Shown here one piece after another: positions 26,345 to 36,329 of a stretch of 64,000 bases of DNA. The stretch spans positions 5,928,499-5,992,498 of the forward strand of contig NC_034421.1 in the NCBI RefSeq assembly GCF_002078875.1. Reading direction: 5' to 3'. The notes below the pieces were generated by a model that saw nothing but the letters and a program-made list of their open reading frames with translations, searched no databases and was not told where the DNA came from. The translations under genes were made by a program, and so were the position numbers. This DNA is from Numida meleagris. Taxonomy: Eukaryota > Chordata > Aves > Galliformes > Numididae. Every line of letters starts with the position of its first letter. The stretch's first letter is position 1.

Positions 26345-26460
26345 TTTTTCCTAACAGTAGAGGGGGAGGGAAGTGCTGCCAGCTCTTTATAGGCTCCGAG
26401 CCCAGCTGTAATTAGCTGATAAGTTTCTTTATCACACATTAAATGGCAAAATCTTTGGCT
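26345..26460. promoter_or_regulatory. candidate E-box/GATA regulatory element
   Basis: Within about 110 bases lie a G-rich KLF/SP-like run (AGAGGGGGAGGGAAG, about 26360-26374), an E-box CAGCTG at 26403-26408, a homeodomain-like TAATTA at 26409-26414, a GATA site TGATAA at 26417-26422 and a second, convergent GATA site (TTATCA) at 26429-26434. The nine bases between CAGCTG and GATAA equal the spacing described for TAL1/LMO2/GATA1 composite sites. E-box plus GATA at such spacing is expected several times by chance in 64 kb, so enhancer function is an inference. Confidence 0.25.
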
Positions 26461-26469
26461 GCAGGTCTA

Positions 26470-29400
26470 GGAAGGGTCGCAGGGCACCCACTCCCCACAT
26501 CTCTCATTCATCACTGTGACAGAAACCTCCCAGCACCTTCACCCATGCAGAAACTATGGTTGTGTGCAAGGTGGTCAGATCATTGATGCTCAAGGCTTCT
26601 GCAGTATCATGGAATTCAGTGGGGGATGTCTCCCAGCAATCCTATACACCAACCCATCCCCATGCTTCAAAGGAACCCGACAGTCTTCAGCTTTCTGACC
26701 TAAGAGAAGTGACTTCTGCACCCTAAATCTGGCCGCTTGTTTAACCCAGAGCCTGGGGAGTGATCTATCCACCAGGCGTCCAAGAGGTTTTAGTACCACT
26801 CAGAGCATAAGTGTTCTGCTCCACATCCTGTTTCTAGCAGAGGCCAATTTCCACTGTTTCAGAGGAAATAAAAAAATAAAGTAAAAGACCTCAAAACCAG
26901 AAGCTAAATCCTGCTAAAAAGGTCAGAAATAAACCCTTACCCCTGGGAATGAGTAGGGGAATCCCTGGAGAATGGGATGAGTGTAGTATAAAAGCAATGC
27001 AAACAAATTTGAACAAGCAGCTAGTAAGCGCGCCTTCAGCTCTCCCCTCCATCTTCAGGATGTATCAGACAAGAAGATCTTATTAATCAGAAAATAATCA
27101 CATTTTCTTATTATATACACGAAGATTTTATATATGAAGAGCATCACCTAACCCCAGTCCTATCCATTCATCACATACCAGCTCTGGATTTCTCTCGCCC
27201 CTCCCACAGTATGTAATTTATAAAACTAAAGAAACACTCCCTGGATACAAACCAGAGGCAACTACCTCTAAATTCTGAAAATCCTGACTCTCCACAGCCT
27301 GGCACGCAGCCCTCAGTGCCTCATGCACCAGTTCCAGGAAATGAGGATGGTTTGAGCCTTCATCTCTTCTCTCCTCATGAGGCAGCAGCTGTGACTTCAC
27401 CATCTATTTGCTTTATCTGTTACCCAGGGAGCTGCAGGTGTGGAGCTCAGAGGTGGGCAATGAGATAGGCATACAAAGAGTGTTTTGCTGCCCCAGACAG
27501 CCAGGGCACATTCTGAGTCCTCGTGGTGATGCCAGTGGGATTTGCCTTAAGGTGTGGTAGAGTCTGATAACATCGTCTCTACTTCTGTCTCCATGTACAT
27601 GGAGATCGACATATGTATGTATATCCATATATGTGTATGCATGTGAGTGTGTGTGTATATCCATCCATACACGTTTATGGGAAGTAACCAGCAATTGCAA
27701 GAGAAAAGCCACAAGTTAATGTATGTAATCATGTCAAATCCCCAAAGCAATAAAGGGGAAACCACCTCTGCTCAAGGTTTCTGTGTCGTGAAGCCATCAG
27801 CACTCCACGCAGCCACCGTTCCCACAGAGGAGCCCCCAGCAGCCCCCAGGCACCCACCCCCACTCGTGGGTGCACCCATCCTAACTGCCCCAATCCTCTG
27901 CCACTGCTCCCACCTCCTTCCCAAACCACTCCAGGACACCGTGGCTAAAATGTTTCCCTCCCAACTCTGAGTAATCTCCTTCCAAAGAACAGGGCAATAA
28001 TTTGTATATATGGTGGTGTTCCGTTTTTTTCTTTTTTTTAATGGACATGAGCTACTTTCGGAAGCTGTAAGCCTGGAGCCTGAGGTTAGCGAGACAGAGG
28101 GGAAAAAAACTCACCTAATTATAAGTGTGCAAAAAAGAGTTCGCCTGTAGGAAATGGGAAGATTACATGCTGAAGGAATTGGCAAATAGCTGCACGACAG
28201 GCAGACTGAAGTGAGTTATGTCTCGGCACGGCGGCTCCCCGCTTGTAACTATTTTCACTTAGGATCGTTATTGTCTTCCTTCCTGACAAGCGTTCAGGGG
28301 CTCCAGATCAGCCCCTGCCTGAGGAGCAGCATGGAAATTCCTGGCTGCAGAGCAGGCCCAGGGGCTGCAGGCACGTTCAGTCCTTCCTCTGGGAAGGACC
28401 CCGTTAACCACCCTGCAGTGCGGTCACACTCGGAGCTGACTGAAGAGGCCCTCGGCTAATTATGACTTGCCTTATCAGGGCAACAGAATATTTTGCATGC
28501 AAACATCTCAATTTTCTCTAAGCAAAGGCAGCCTACACATTGCAATTAGATATGGACTATGTTTTTACTCTTTCACAAATGCCACCTTCCCTGTGCCATT
28601 CATTTACACAACTCATCTCAGAGCTATACTGGAAAGCAAAGCTGCTCTCCCAGCTGAGAACCTTTTTCATTCACCATAGGGCTTCATTTCTTCTGGTTTG
28701 CCTGCTCATTGCTCTGCCTCTGCACAGAAAGGAAATAATTCAGCCAGCAGACATCGCAATGATGAGCAACGGAGGAAATGGCTAAACAGCTGGGTTTGTG
28801 CATGGTATTTTTATGACCTCTGTCTTACTGGTATTCTCTCTCCATTAAATACTCGTTATTGGATTCTGATGCCTTCCCTTCCATATGAAACTGCAATTAT
28901 TAGCTCTGCCTGGGAATAGACCACGAGTATGGTGCGCCTCAGAGAGCACGCGGCCTTAGAAATCACTGAAATTCTAGTGCAAAATGTATGTAACGGTCTT
29001 AGCCCTCCCAAACATCAGAATGTATTTAAATATGAGCTACCACCTTAACAACAGATTCAACAGCAGCTGTGTTAGGGTAAAGCCCTGCACAAGGCCAGTT
29101 CTGAGCAGAAACTACCACCGACATCATGCAGCCAGATTTGGTCAGCAATGGCCATAGCCTAAGTTAACTCATCCTGTGGATATACCCCCGTCGGTCACAG
29201 CAGAAAATCCTCCACCTTGGGCACTGCTGAGCCTTGCAGCTTTCCAGCTTGATGGGGCTGCTTTGGTCTTGGCCAAATGCTCCATTGCACCTTTTAGCAG
29301 TTGCATGACAAATCCCAGACTTGGACGGCTGACCCTGAATATTGCATTACTGGCTTACACATCAGGCACTATTTAGGCTTTCAGTCTAAGGCACTGCAGC

Positions 29401-30770
29401 TGTTTCTGGACGGGAGCAGAGCATGTCTGCTCTGCTGTGAGGTATGATTGAAGCAAGGATTGGCTCTGGGGGAAGGAAACCACACTCCAGAGGCCACTGA
29501 TAGCAATTTCTATACTCCTGGTAACAGCAAAGACAGACACATGGGATGGTGATGTGGAACCAGCCTCACACAATGAACTGTGTGCTGTTGCCACCGAAAG
29601 ATGGAGAAAAATGTTGGGGGGACCTGGAGAGCTCACTGCCTCCATCCACACACCAGGCAGGAGCAGCAACCCCAGAACAGCCCCTGGAAGCTCTGTGCCC
29701 AACCTGCCTCAGCGAACTCCCACCACCACGACTCCACTTCCCCCAGTGCTTAGCTCCTTCCAGCCAGAATGATTTTTCTGACTTACAACACACTACTGAC
29801 TGTGGTTTAACCCATCATTTCCAGACCTCTCCCCAGTGAGTGCAGAGTGAAGAGCTGTTTCTCCTTGCAGCAATCTCTTAAACACTGGAAGATTTAATAA
29901 TACAAAGGAGTGAACTTCTTGTGGCCTTAGCAGGGGATCAGCTTAATAATGACTATTATCATTGGCCGGGGACCCATGCTGTCCTTAGTGCTCATCCCCT
30001 TCAAGTGTCCCCCAGGGCTATTTTCCAATTTTAAGAAGCCAAACAAGCATGCAGAGCCGGACCTCTGGACACTCACTCCTCTGCACCACGCAGCAAACAT
30101 TCCCCGTGCTGCCGTCCTCAGTTCCCAGGTCCCCTCTGCATTTGTTTGTGGCTTTATTTTTAGAGCTACAGAATAGAAACACTGTGGAGGCGTCGTGCTT
30201 TGCAAAGAAGCTGGTTTCTGCTCAGTGGCAGTGTCACCAGTGTGTCCCACTCAGGTCACGGTCCGTGGGCTCACATACCAGTGAGGACAAGGGGAAACTG
30301 TATGGCCGGCAGCTCTGCCCCTGCCCACGAGCCAGCACAGCAAAGCCAAGTGCTGGAGATGCTGAGGCACTTGGCCTCATTCTTTGCAAGTCAAATGTGC
30401 CTTGATAAATCAGAGCCAGCTCCACACTGGGGACTTGCAGGGACCGTAGTGTTTGTGTTTGTTTAATTAACGCATCTGGTTTTGCTCCACTTTAGTTCTT
30501 TGTTTTCACTTATCAGAACGTGAAATAAAGCTCGTGCTTCCCCAGGACCCCAGCAGGAATAAGGAGCATGTTTTTCCAGGAGAGGGAATCTCTGCAGACC
30601 ATCAGCCTATCTACAGGTTGAGCAAACCAGTACAGCCCGGAGCACAGGCAGGAGATGGAGATAGCATGTGGTAAAGGAAGAAAACTTCTTATAAATAATA
30701 TGAATACTATTCCTGCCCCCTTCAGGGCTCTGCTCTTTTCTGACCCACACAGACCCTACAGGTTCTGCTG
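26470..30770. other. non-coding stretch with low-complexity (TA/TG) tract
   Basis: No gene is recognised. An impure alternating purine-pyrimidine tract (TATG/TGTG/TATA) spans about 27608-27660. The stretch near 28450-28560 is A+T-leaning, with TAATTA and TTATC words and the 12-base palindrome TTTGCATGCAAA at 28492-28503. It may be regulatory, but palindromes of that length are expected by chance. The rest shows nothing. Confidence 0.45.
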
Positions 30771-30774
30771 CCTG

Positions 30775-30844
30775 CAGAGTTGCACTGGATGACCACCTGT
30801 AATGGTCCGTTTCAACACAGACGACTCTACTATTCTAAGATTCC
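30775..30844 (+). mobile_element. CR1 LINE, degenerate 3' tip
   Basis: The stretch aligns by eye with the CR1 3' end: GAGTTGCACTGGATGACC (consensus-like GAGTTGGACTAGATGACC), a diverged GGTCCGTTTCAAC (usually GGTCCCTTCCAAC) and a tail CTATTCTAAGATTC. Several substitutions suggest an old copy. Only the 3' end is present and no coding part remains. Confidence 0.6.
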
Positions 30845-30849
30845 TACAC

Positions 30850-31760
30850 ACCGTGTTTCCCATTGAGGCAGGGAGAGCCACGATCTGGGCTGTGCTCATC
30901 ACCCATCTCTTGGCCAATACAATCTCTTGGCATGGCAGCTCGTCTGGCAGCTCTGACAGAAAGGCAGGGGTGTCAACAGGGAGTTTTCAAAGACTTACTT
31001 GATGTCTTTAGGTTTCTACCAGTAAAAAGCCAACCCCAAACCAATACTATAAAGCAAAACCACCCTCTCAAATTAACAGCTTGATCAATCTTAGAGCAGA
31101 GTTTTGCCAGAACAAGGATGGAGAGCACTTGCCAAATTATTTGTTGTCATTAAAATAAATTAGGTATCAAGTTATAAAACAATAGCATGGTGACAGAAAG
31201 CTGGAAAGCAAGAGCAGCCCTAATCAGAGGCAAACAGGCTGCGTGTTCTGGAGCTGAGAGCACGGTGCTGTGAGCAGATCTTCATCCGGTGCGAGCGATG
31301 CGGATCTGCAATCCATCTGTGACCCCAGCAGCTGGGAAATTAACTCACAAGGACTAATTACCCCAGAAATGGAAAGAAATAAAATGTCTCACGCTGATCT
31401 TGCAGTGTTTTCTCGAGAGGTCTCGAAGCGCACTGGGAGGAGGATCAGTGATTTCAGTGCTGATCTCCCCATGCTCATCCTGGAGCGGTGCGTGCTGCTG
31501 CAAACCAATGGGAAGCAGCCGGGCGACAGTGGAGAATGGTGAAGTGTCACTGCCTCCTGCTTGCAAATGTTTGTCAGCGTGAGGCTGCAACTCTTTGAGG
31601 GCCAGGCTGCATTGTACAGTGTGCTGAGGATGTCCAAAGGGAGAGGTGAGGAAGAGGATGAGCAATGAGCGCTGAAGGCTCCCGCACCTCCCAGCGGAGA
31701 GGTTCCCCCTACAGCCAGGTTCCCCCAGGGATGAGGGGGTGTAGGTGTGGCTAGGTGGCC
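30850..31760. other. non-coding stretch next to a CpG island
   Basis: No gene is recognised. An open frame on the plus strand (31270-31542) would start at GTG and has no familiar domain, so I do not call it. The stretch leads into the CpG island to the right and could hold promoter-proximal sequence if that island is a promoter. Confidence 0.4.
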
Positions 31761-31764
31761 CCGC

Positions 31765-32160
31765 AATGCACCCTGGCACCTTCCCGGCCCCCAGCCCCGC
31801 GGCGGGCAGCTGGCGCACGGCGTGTTGTGCAGACGGATTAGCAGTGGCGCGCATACAGCTGTGCTGATCCGACACACAGGGGTTGCGTTCGCGCCAGGCT
31901 GGGCTGGCAGATTCCCTGGGAAGGGCCGGGGGAAAGGACACCCACAGTTGTTGCCCGAGAGCTTGTCTCTCCCCACCGGCACTAATTCCCGCAGTAATCC
32001 CCCTCCACAACAGGCGCGGTGTTGGGGGCCGGGCGGCCCCTTGCCTCCCCGGCTGACCCTGCTGCTCGGACCCGTGCCAGCACGCGCTGCCCCACTCCAC
32101 AACTGGATGCCGTCCCCGGGGAAGGGGTGATGGGGGACAGGGGCTGCCTGCGCAGGTGGC
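31765..32160. promoter_or_regulatory. CpG island without an identifiable gene
   Basis: A hand count gives 30 CpG dinucleotides in about 390 bases at roughly two-thirds G+C. The observed/expected ratio is about 0.7, which meets the usual CpG-island definition (over 200 bp, over 50 percent G+C, ratio over 0.6). It is the clearest such cluster in the window. Islands generally mark promoters or enhancers kept unmethylated in the germ line. No TATA box, first exon or splice donor could be assigned with confidence. The minus strand carries a 328-codon open frame across the island (31354-32340) and an overlapping 237-codon frame. Both are proline/alanine/glycine-rich and are most simply explained by the G+C-rich sequence. 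Direction of any transcript is unknown. Confidence 0.6.
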
Positions 32161-32164
32161 CCGG

Positions 32165-33080
32165 CCAGCTGCCAGCTCTCCTTCCCATGGGGCTATGGCA
32201 GGGAGCAGGAAAAGCAGAATGGGCTCTGGTGAGGACAGAGGTGGCCACAAAGAAAGCTTTGGTGTCTTCTCCTGCAGACACCATCCCAGGTCCTGCAAAC
32301 ACACAGGTGATTCCCTCATGTTTCTCACCCACAATCTCATTTAGCTCTGACCTGGGGCTCTGGTGCCTGCACATCTTCCTGCAGCTGCATTGCAGATCAT
32401 CTGGTGCCTCATCTTGCAGACTACACTGTGTTTATTTATTTCAAGGTACTCTGCAACAGAAAACATAACATAGCAGCAATCTTTGCTGAATTTTCTTATT
32501 AGAAGCAGCCTGAGTTCTGCCAGCATGCCCTGTGCCCCCATAGAGCCCACAGGTGTTTATCACACCAAGCAGCATCCTCCACAAAGGTGTGAGTGCAGCC
32601 AAAATATCATCCCTGATCCAGGTCCATCATTAGCTGAGGAGGTCAGCACTGGGCCAGCCACAACACCCATTAAAAAAAAAAATTTTGCTTTCCAGCACAC
32701 ATCAGACAGCTGCTGCTCTGCTGAACCATGGAGTTCAAAACTAGCAGGAGCGCTGCTAGCTTCAGTCACCAAAACACCTTAACAGAGTCTGATTTTCAGA
32801 GGCACATCTTTCATGGAGAATCCCTGGAAAATGCAGATCTATAGTGAAGCACACAGAAATCCGAGACCTGGTTCTCCTGGTTAAGGGAAGGTCTTGGTGC
32901 TGCTGAAGCAGCGCTCCTCTAAGCTGAGCCTTTCAATTCAAAAGCACACAAACCTCTCCATCATGGGTGGACAGAAACAAAGGCAGCAAAGGTGCTGGTT
33001 TTCCTCTGAATCAAGACTTTTACTTTTTGGATAAGTGAAGCAAAATCCAGCCTTATAAAAATGAGTTTGTTTTGGAAGGA
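32165..33080. other. non-coding stretch, nothing recognisable
   Basis: Between the CpG island and the first CR1 fragment I see no gene or repeat. There is a short A run at 32672-32681. Open frames of 60-150 codons continue out of the G+C-rich island and show no recognisable domain. Confidence 0.45.
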
Positions 33081-33085
33081 GCCAG

Positions 33086-33172
33086 ATAGATAGAGTCATA
33101 GAGTCACGGAATATCCCAAACTGGAAGGGACCCGTAAAGATCATCAAGTCCAACTCCTAACAAAGTTGAATA
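33086..33172 (-). mobile_element. CR1 LINE, 3' end, minus strand
   Basis: Read on the plus strand it starts with the reverse complement of the CR1 tail (ATAGAGTCATAGAGTCACGG), then CTGGAAGGGACCCGTAAAG and ATCATCAAGTCCAACTCC, the usual layout of a minus-strand CR1 3' end. Homology stops after about 85 bases, so the element is 5'-truncated. It lies about 300 bases from a longer, oppositely oriented CR1 copy. Confidence 0.85.
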
Positions 33173-33179
33173 AAAACAA

Positions 33180-33475
33180 AGAAGAAAAAAAAGACATTCC
33201 TAATATACACAGTTTGAAATAGTTACTGATGGAAAATTCCTCCCTGTTTTACCGGCTGCATTCCTGTCACCTGGAGACCAGGAGGTCATGAGGGTCCCCT
33301 TTACTGGGCAACATCTCTGGAAAGAGTGAAGCTGGATCAGATTTTGCAGTGGAAATAAGGTCTCAAAATGGATAGACATTTCAGTATTTTATTATTATTA
33401 TTATTTCTATTATCAAGAACACAGTAGTCCAAATTTAGAGTTATTTTTTGTTTTTTTCAGCAGAAGAATTACGGT
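33180..33475. other. spacer between inverted CR1 copies
   Basis: No feature is recognised except an (ATT)n tract at about 33385-33407 and flanking A- and T-rich runs. Confidence 0.5.
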
Positions 33476-33479
33476 TGGA

Positions 33480-33905
33480 TTTTTCCACCCTCAGCAAGTT
33501 TGCAGATGACACCAAGCTGAGCGGTGCAGTCGATACGTTGGAAGGAAGGGAAGCCATCCAGAGGGACCTGGACAGGTTGGGGAGGTGGGCCCCTGTGAAC
33601 CTTGTGAGGTTTAACAAGGCCAAATGCAAGGTGCTGCACTTGGGCTGAGGCAATCCCAGGTATTTATACAAACTGGGGGAAGAACTCCTTGAGAGCAGCC
33701 CTGCAAAGAGGAACTTGGGGGTCCTGGTGGATGAGAAGCTGGACATGAGCCAGCAGTGTGCACTCGCAGCCTGGAAGGCCAACTATGTTCTGGGCTGCAT
33801 TAAAAGAGGAGTGGGCAGAAGGGAGAGGGAGGTGGTGGTCCCCCTATACTCGGCTCTTGTGAGGCCCCATCTGGAGTACTGTGTCCAGGCCTGGGGCCCT
33901 CATTG
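33480..33905 (+). pseudogene. CR1 ORF2 reverse transcriptase fragment (broken)
   Basis: Translated remains of the C-terminal part of a CR1 non-LTR retrotransposon reverse transcriptase. The DD pair of the catalytic A/D/D motif lies about seven codons into the preserved homology. The frame is broken by a premature TGA at 33646 and by a deletion junction near 33903, after which the reading frame changes. The upstream catalytic palm and the apurinic endonuclease domain are absent. It makes no functional protein. It belongs to the host-genome LINE listed over the same interval and not to a cellular gene. Confidence 0.9.
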
Positions 33906-34227
33906 TGGCCTTCCAGTACTTGAAGGGAGCGTATAAACAGGAGGGGGAATGATTGTTCACGAGGGTGGATAGTGATAGGACAAGGGGGAATGGTTTTAAA
34001 CTGAGACAGGGGAGATTTAGGTTAGATATTAGGAGGAAGGTTTTCACACAGAGGGTGGTGATGCACTGGAACAGGTTGCCCAGGGAGGTTGTGGATGCCC
34101 CGTCCCTGGAGGTGTTCAAGGCCAGGTTGGATGTGGCTCTGGGCAGCCTCGTCTAGTGGTTAGCAACCCTGCACACAGCAGGGGGGTTGAAACTCAATGA
34201 TCTTTGAGGTCCTTTTCAACTCAGGCC

Positions 34228-34266
34228 ATTCTATGATTCTATGATTCTATGATTTTACGATTTTAG
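34228..34266 (+). repeat. CR1 3'-terminal 8-mer tandem repeat
   Basis: Three ATTCTATG units are followed by diverged units ATTTTACG and ATTTTAG. Tandem 8-mers of this type terminate CR1 elements and are thought to be made or recognised during target-primed reverse transcription. The repeat fixes the element's orientation and 3' boundary. Confidence 0.9.
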
Positions 34267-34269
34267 CGT

Positions 34270-36150
34270 TCCCTTGCAATATCTCTTCTGCATCTTTTCT
34301 GCAAATTTCCCACATCCCCTGAAAACACAAACAAGGAAATGAACACATCCCAGTCTGGCCAGACAAGTTTCACTGCCCAAGCTAAGTAAACTCAAAACTG
34401 GTCAAACAATATTCTTTTGGCTAAGCTCAGGTTCTGCAGATGGCAGCACGGACTCCACGCACTCCCTGTTTAGTTCCCTGTCCTTGCTGCACCCAGCAGT
34501 ATGAGGACACCTGATTCCAACCTGCTTTCCTTCCCTTGTGACACTGTAACACAATCTCATTGAAGTCTTCTCTTTAAATTAGTTTTTCATACTAGAGCAA
34601 ACAAGAATGAGAATAGAAGGGAAGTCATTAGACTATTAGGCAATCACAATAGCTTCAGTTGGTAATTAATAAATAAATAGAAATGGAAAGTACCTTGATT
34701 AAGGAAAAAAAAACACAGTTCTCAGGAACTGAATTTCCTTTGAAGTCTCTGTCAGTGAGTCACTTGCTGACCGCCAGGATTTACTTCATAAGGGGCTGGA
34801 GGGCAAGCCTTGGTGACATCAGGAGTGTAACGCTGTAGTGACCTGTCACTGCAATTCTTCAGTTCTGCTGCTGTGCTGACAGAATTTGGGAAGGGGAGAA
34901 GGACCCATGCAACCGCAGACTGTCTACTGCTGCAACAGGTGACATTTGCTAATGCTGACTACCTACAGTGACTTTCTGTTCAATGAACAGCTTGAGACGC
35001 TGGACCTTTCCCAGTGGCATCTCCCCACCACTTAGTGTCTCCATGTAATGATATGGAAGAATGGCTGGGGGAGAACATTGCTTTTCTGCAAAGCAAATTT
35101 CAGCCTTTGGAAACTTTTTGACATGTTTTGTGTGTTGGCTGTTTTTTTTTTTTCTCTTCTTTCCTCAATGACTTTCTGTGGAATGCTCACTGGAGACAGG
35201 AATGTTGGTTTCTCTGCTGCCCTTCCCAAGCGCCCAATGGCATTCGGATAAATTACACATGCAGCACTTTATTTAGCTCTTTTTATTCTTTTTCTAGCTG
35301 AGTTTTCTTGCAGTTGGCCAGCAGTTTGGACTAAATGCAAGACACAACTCCTCTTCTTCTGGGGTTACTCAATTATAGCAATCAGTACACAAATGCCTCC
35401 CAAAATATTGAATGTTGTCTAAATGTAAAGATCTCCCTATCAGTGTGCTTCAACCCTGAGCAGAAGTGCTCAGCTTTTAGGACTCATGCCTTTTTTGACC
35501 TGCCTTATTGAGTCTGCCAGTTAGCAGCAAGGGAGCTGGTGATCCCAGAGACATTTGGGAGCTTTGGTGTCAAGAGATCCACGTCTTTCATTCACCCCTT
35601 CTCACTCTGCACAGCCCCGCTGATGTTGTCTGCCTTGACAGAGAAGGGCAGACACTTCAGAGATGTATGTACTGCCCATATCACCACCCCATGTTCAGCC
35701 TGCCCTGCAAAGAGCACAGACAAGGTGTGGGAGAGGGCCTGCTAATGATGTCCTATTGCAGCACAGCTAAGAAATTGTCTAGCACATGCCTTCCCTCTTG
35801 ATGATAGGTCTTGTTTTGATATATTTGGACTATTCACATCTATTTTTCATTTTGTTCATCTGAAACAGACAACATGGCCTGCAGTAATTCCCCAGAGTTT
35901 CAGCACAGGATGGATCTGTTTGGCCACAGCCTTGCATTACTGACCAATGCTAGCTCTGTACTCTTGTGTAAGTAGTCTCAAAGACCTGAAACTGGAGGTC
36001 AGATTTGGATGGGAGCTCACTGCTCATGTCTGCAGGTGGAGACTTGCTTTCCTCTGGGCTTTGGGGTCACAGGAAGAAAGTAGGACAGAGCTGCTCTTCT
36101 TTTCAGGCAAGGGCAGGCATCCAGGCATCTCTCCTGGGTATGCAGAGAAA
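34270..36150. other. non-coding stretch, nothing recognisable
   Basis: Between two CR1 copies I see no gene or RNA gene. There are T-rich tracts near 35141-35153. Open frames are about 100 codons or shorter, overlapping on both strands. Confidence 0.5.
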
Positions 36151-36153
36151 CAA

Positions 36154-36325
36154 GAGAATCATAGAATAGCATCAGAGAATCATTAAGGTTGGAAAAGACC
36201 TCTCAGATCACCAAATCCAACCCCAATCCATCCCACCATGCCCACTGACCATCTCCTCAGGTGCCACATCTCCACAGTCCTTGAACACTTCCAGGGACAG
36301 TGACTCCTCAAACTCTCTTTGCAAA
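36154..36325 (-). mobile_element. CR1 LINE, 3' end, minus strand
   Basis: The plus strand begins with a reverse-complemented CR1 tail (AGAATCATAGAATAGCATC) and continues with CATTAAGGTTGGAAAAGACC, ATCCCACCATGCCCACTGACC and GTGCCACATCTCCACAG, reaching CTTGAACACTTCCAGGGAC. This wording (CATTAAGG, CCATGCCCAC) marks a subfamily different from the 33.48-34.27 kb copy but shared with the copies at 47.87 and 52.13 kb. The element is 5'-truncated and non-coding. Confidence 0.93.
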
Positions 36326-36329
36326 AGGG

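Larger units (their letters stand above)
33480..34266 (+). mobile_element. CR1 LINE, 5'-truncated, with dead RT remnant
   Basis: This is the largest transposon copy in the window. The first third encodes the reverse-transcriptase catalytic-motif region of CR1 ORF2: FADDTKLSG, with the conserved aspartate pair, begins near 33499 and is followed by a segment ending KCKVLHLG. A stop codon (TGA, 33646-33648) then interrupts it. The same strand continues with [17 protein letters not shown] and [17 protein letters not shown]. At about 33901-33905 the sequence jumps from that point to the part corresponding to YLKG further on, so an internal segment of about 190 bases appears deleted. The remaining ORF2 end (DSDRTRGNG, then [18 protein letters not shown]) is followed by a 3' UTR and a tail of ATTCTATG-type 8-mers from 34228. 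Everything upstream of the catalytic motif, including the endonuclease, is missing, so the copy cannot move. Confidence 0.95.

Noticed and set aside
27590..27672. TA/TG-rich tract considered as a Z-DNA-forming or satellite sequence
   Set aside because: The alternation is too interrupted for a convincing Z-forming run and there is no repeated unit. It is ordinary low complexity.
28492..28503. POU/octamer-like palindrome TTTGCATGCAAA
   Set aside because: Perfect 12-base palindromes of some kind are expected more than ten times in 64 kb, and there is no independent support for a regulatory site.
31354..32340. 328-codon open frame on the minus strand (and a nested-offset 237-codon frame at 31389-32102)
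   Set aside because: It lies across the CpG island, where G+C-rich sequence makes stop codons rare. Two minus-strand frames and several plus-strand frames are open over the same bases, and the translation is Pro/Gly/Ala/Arg-rich with no recognisable domain.
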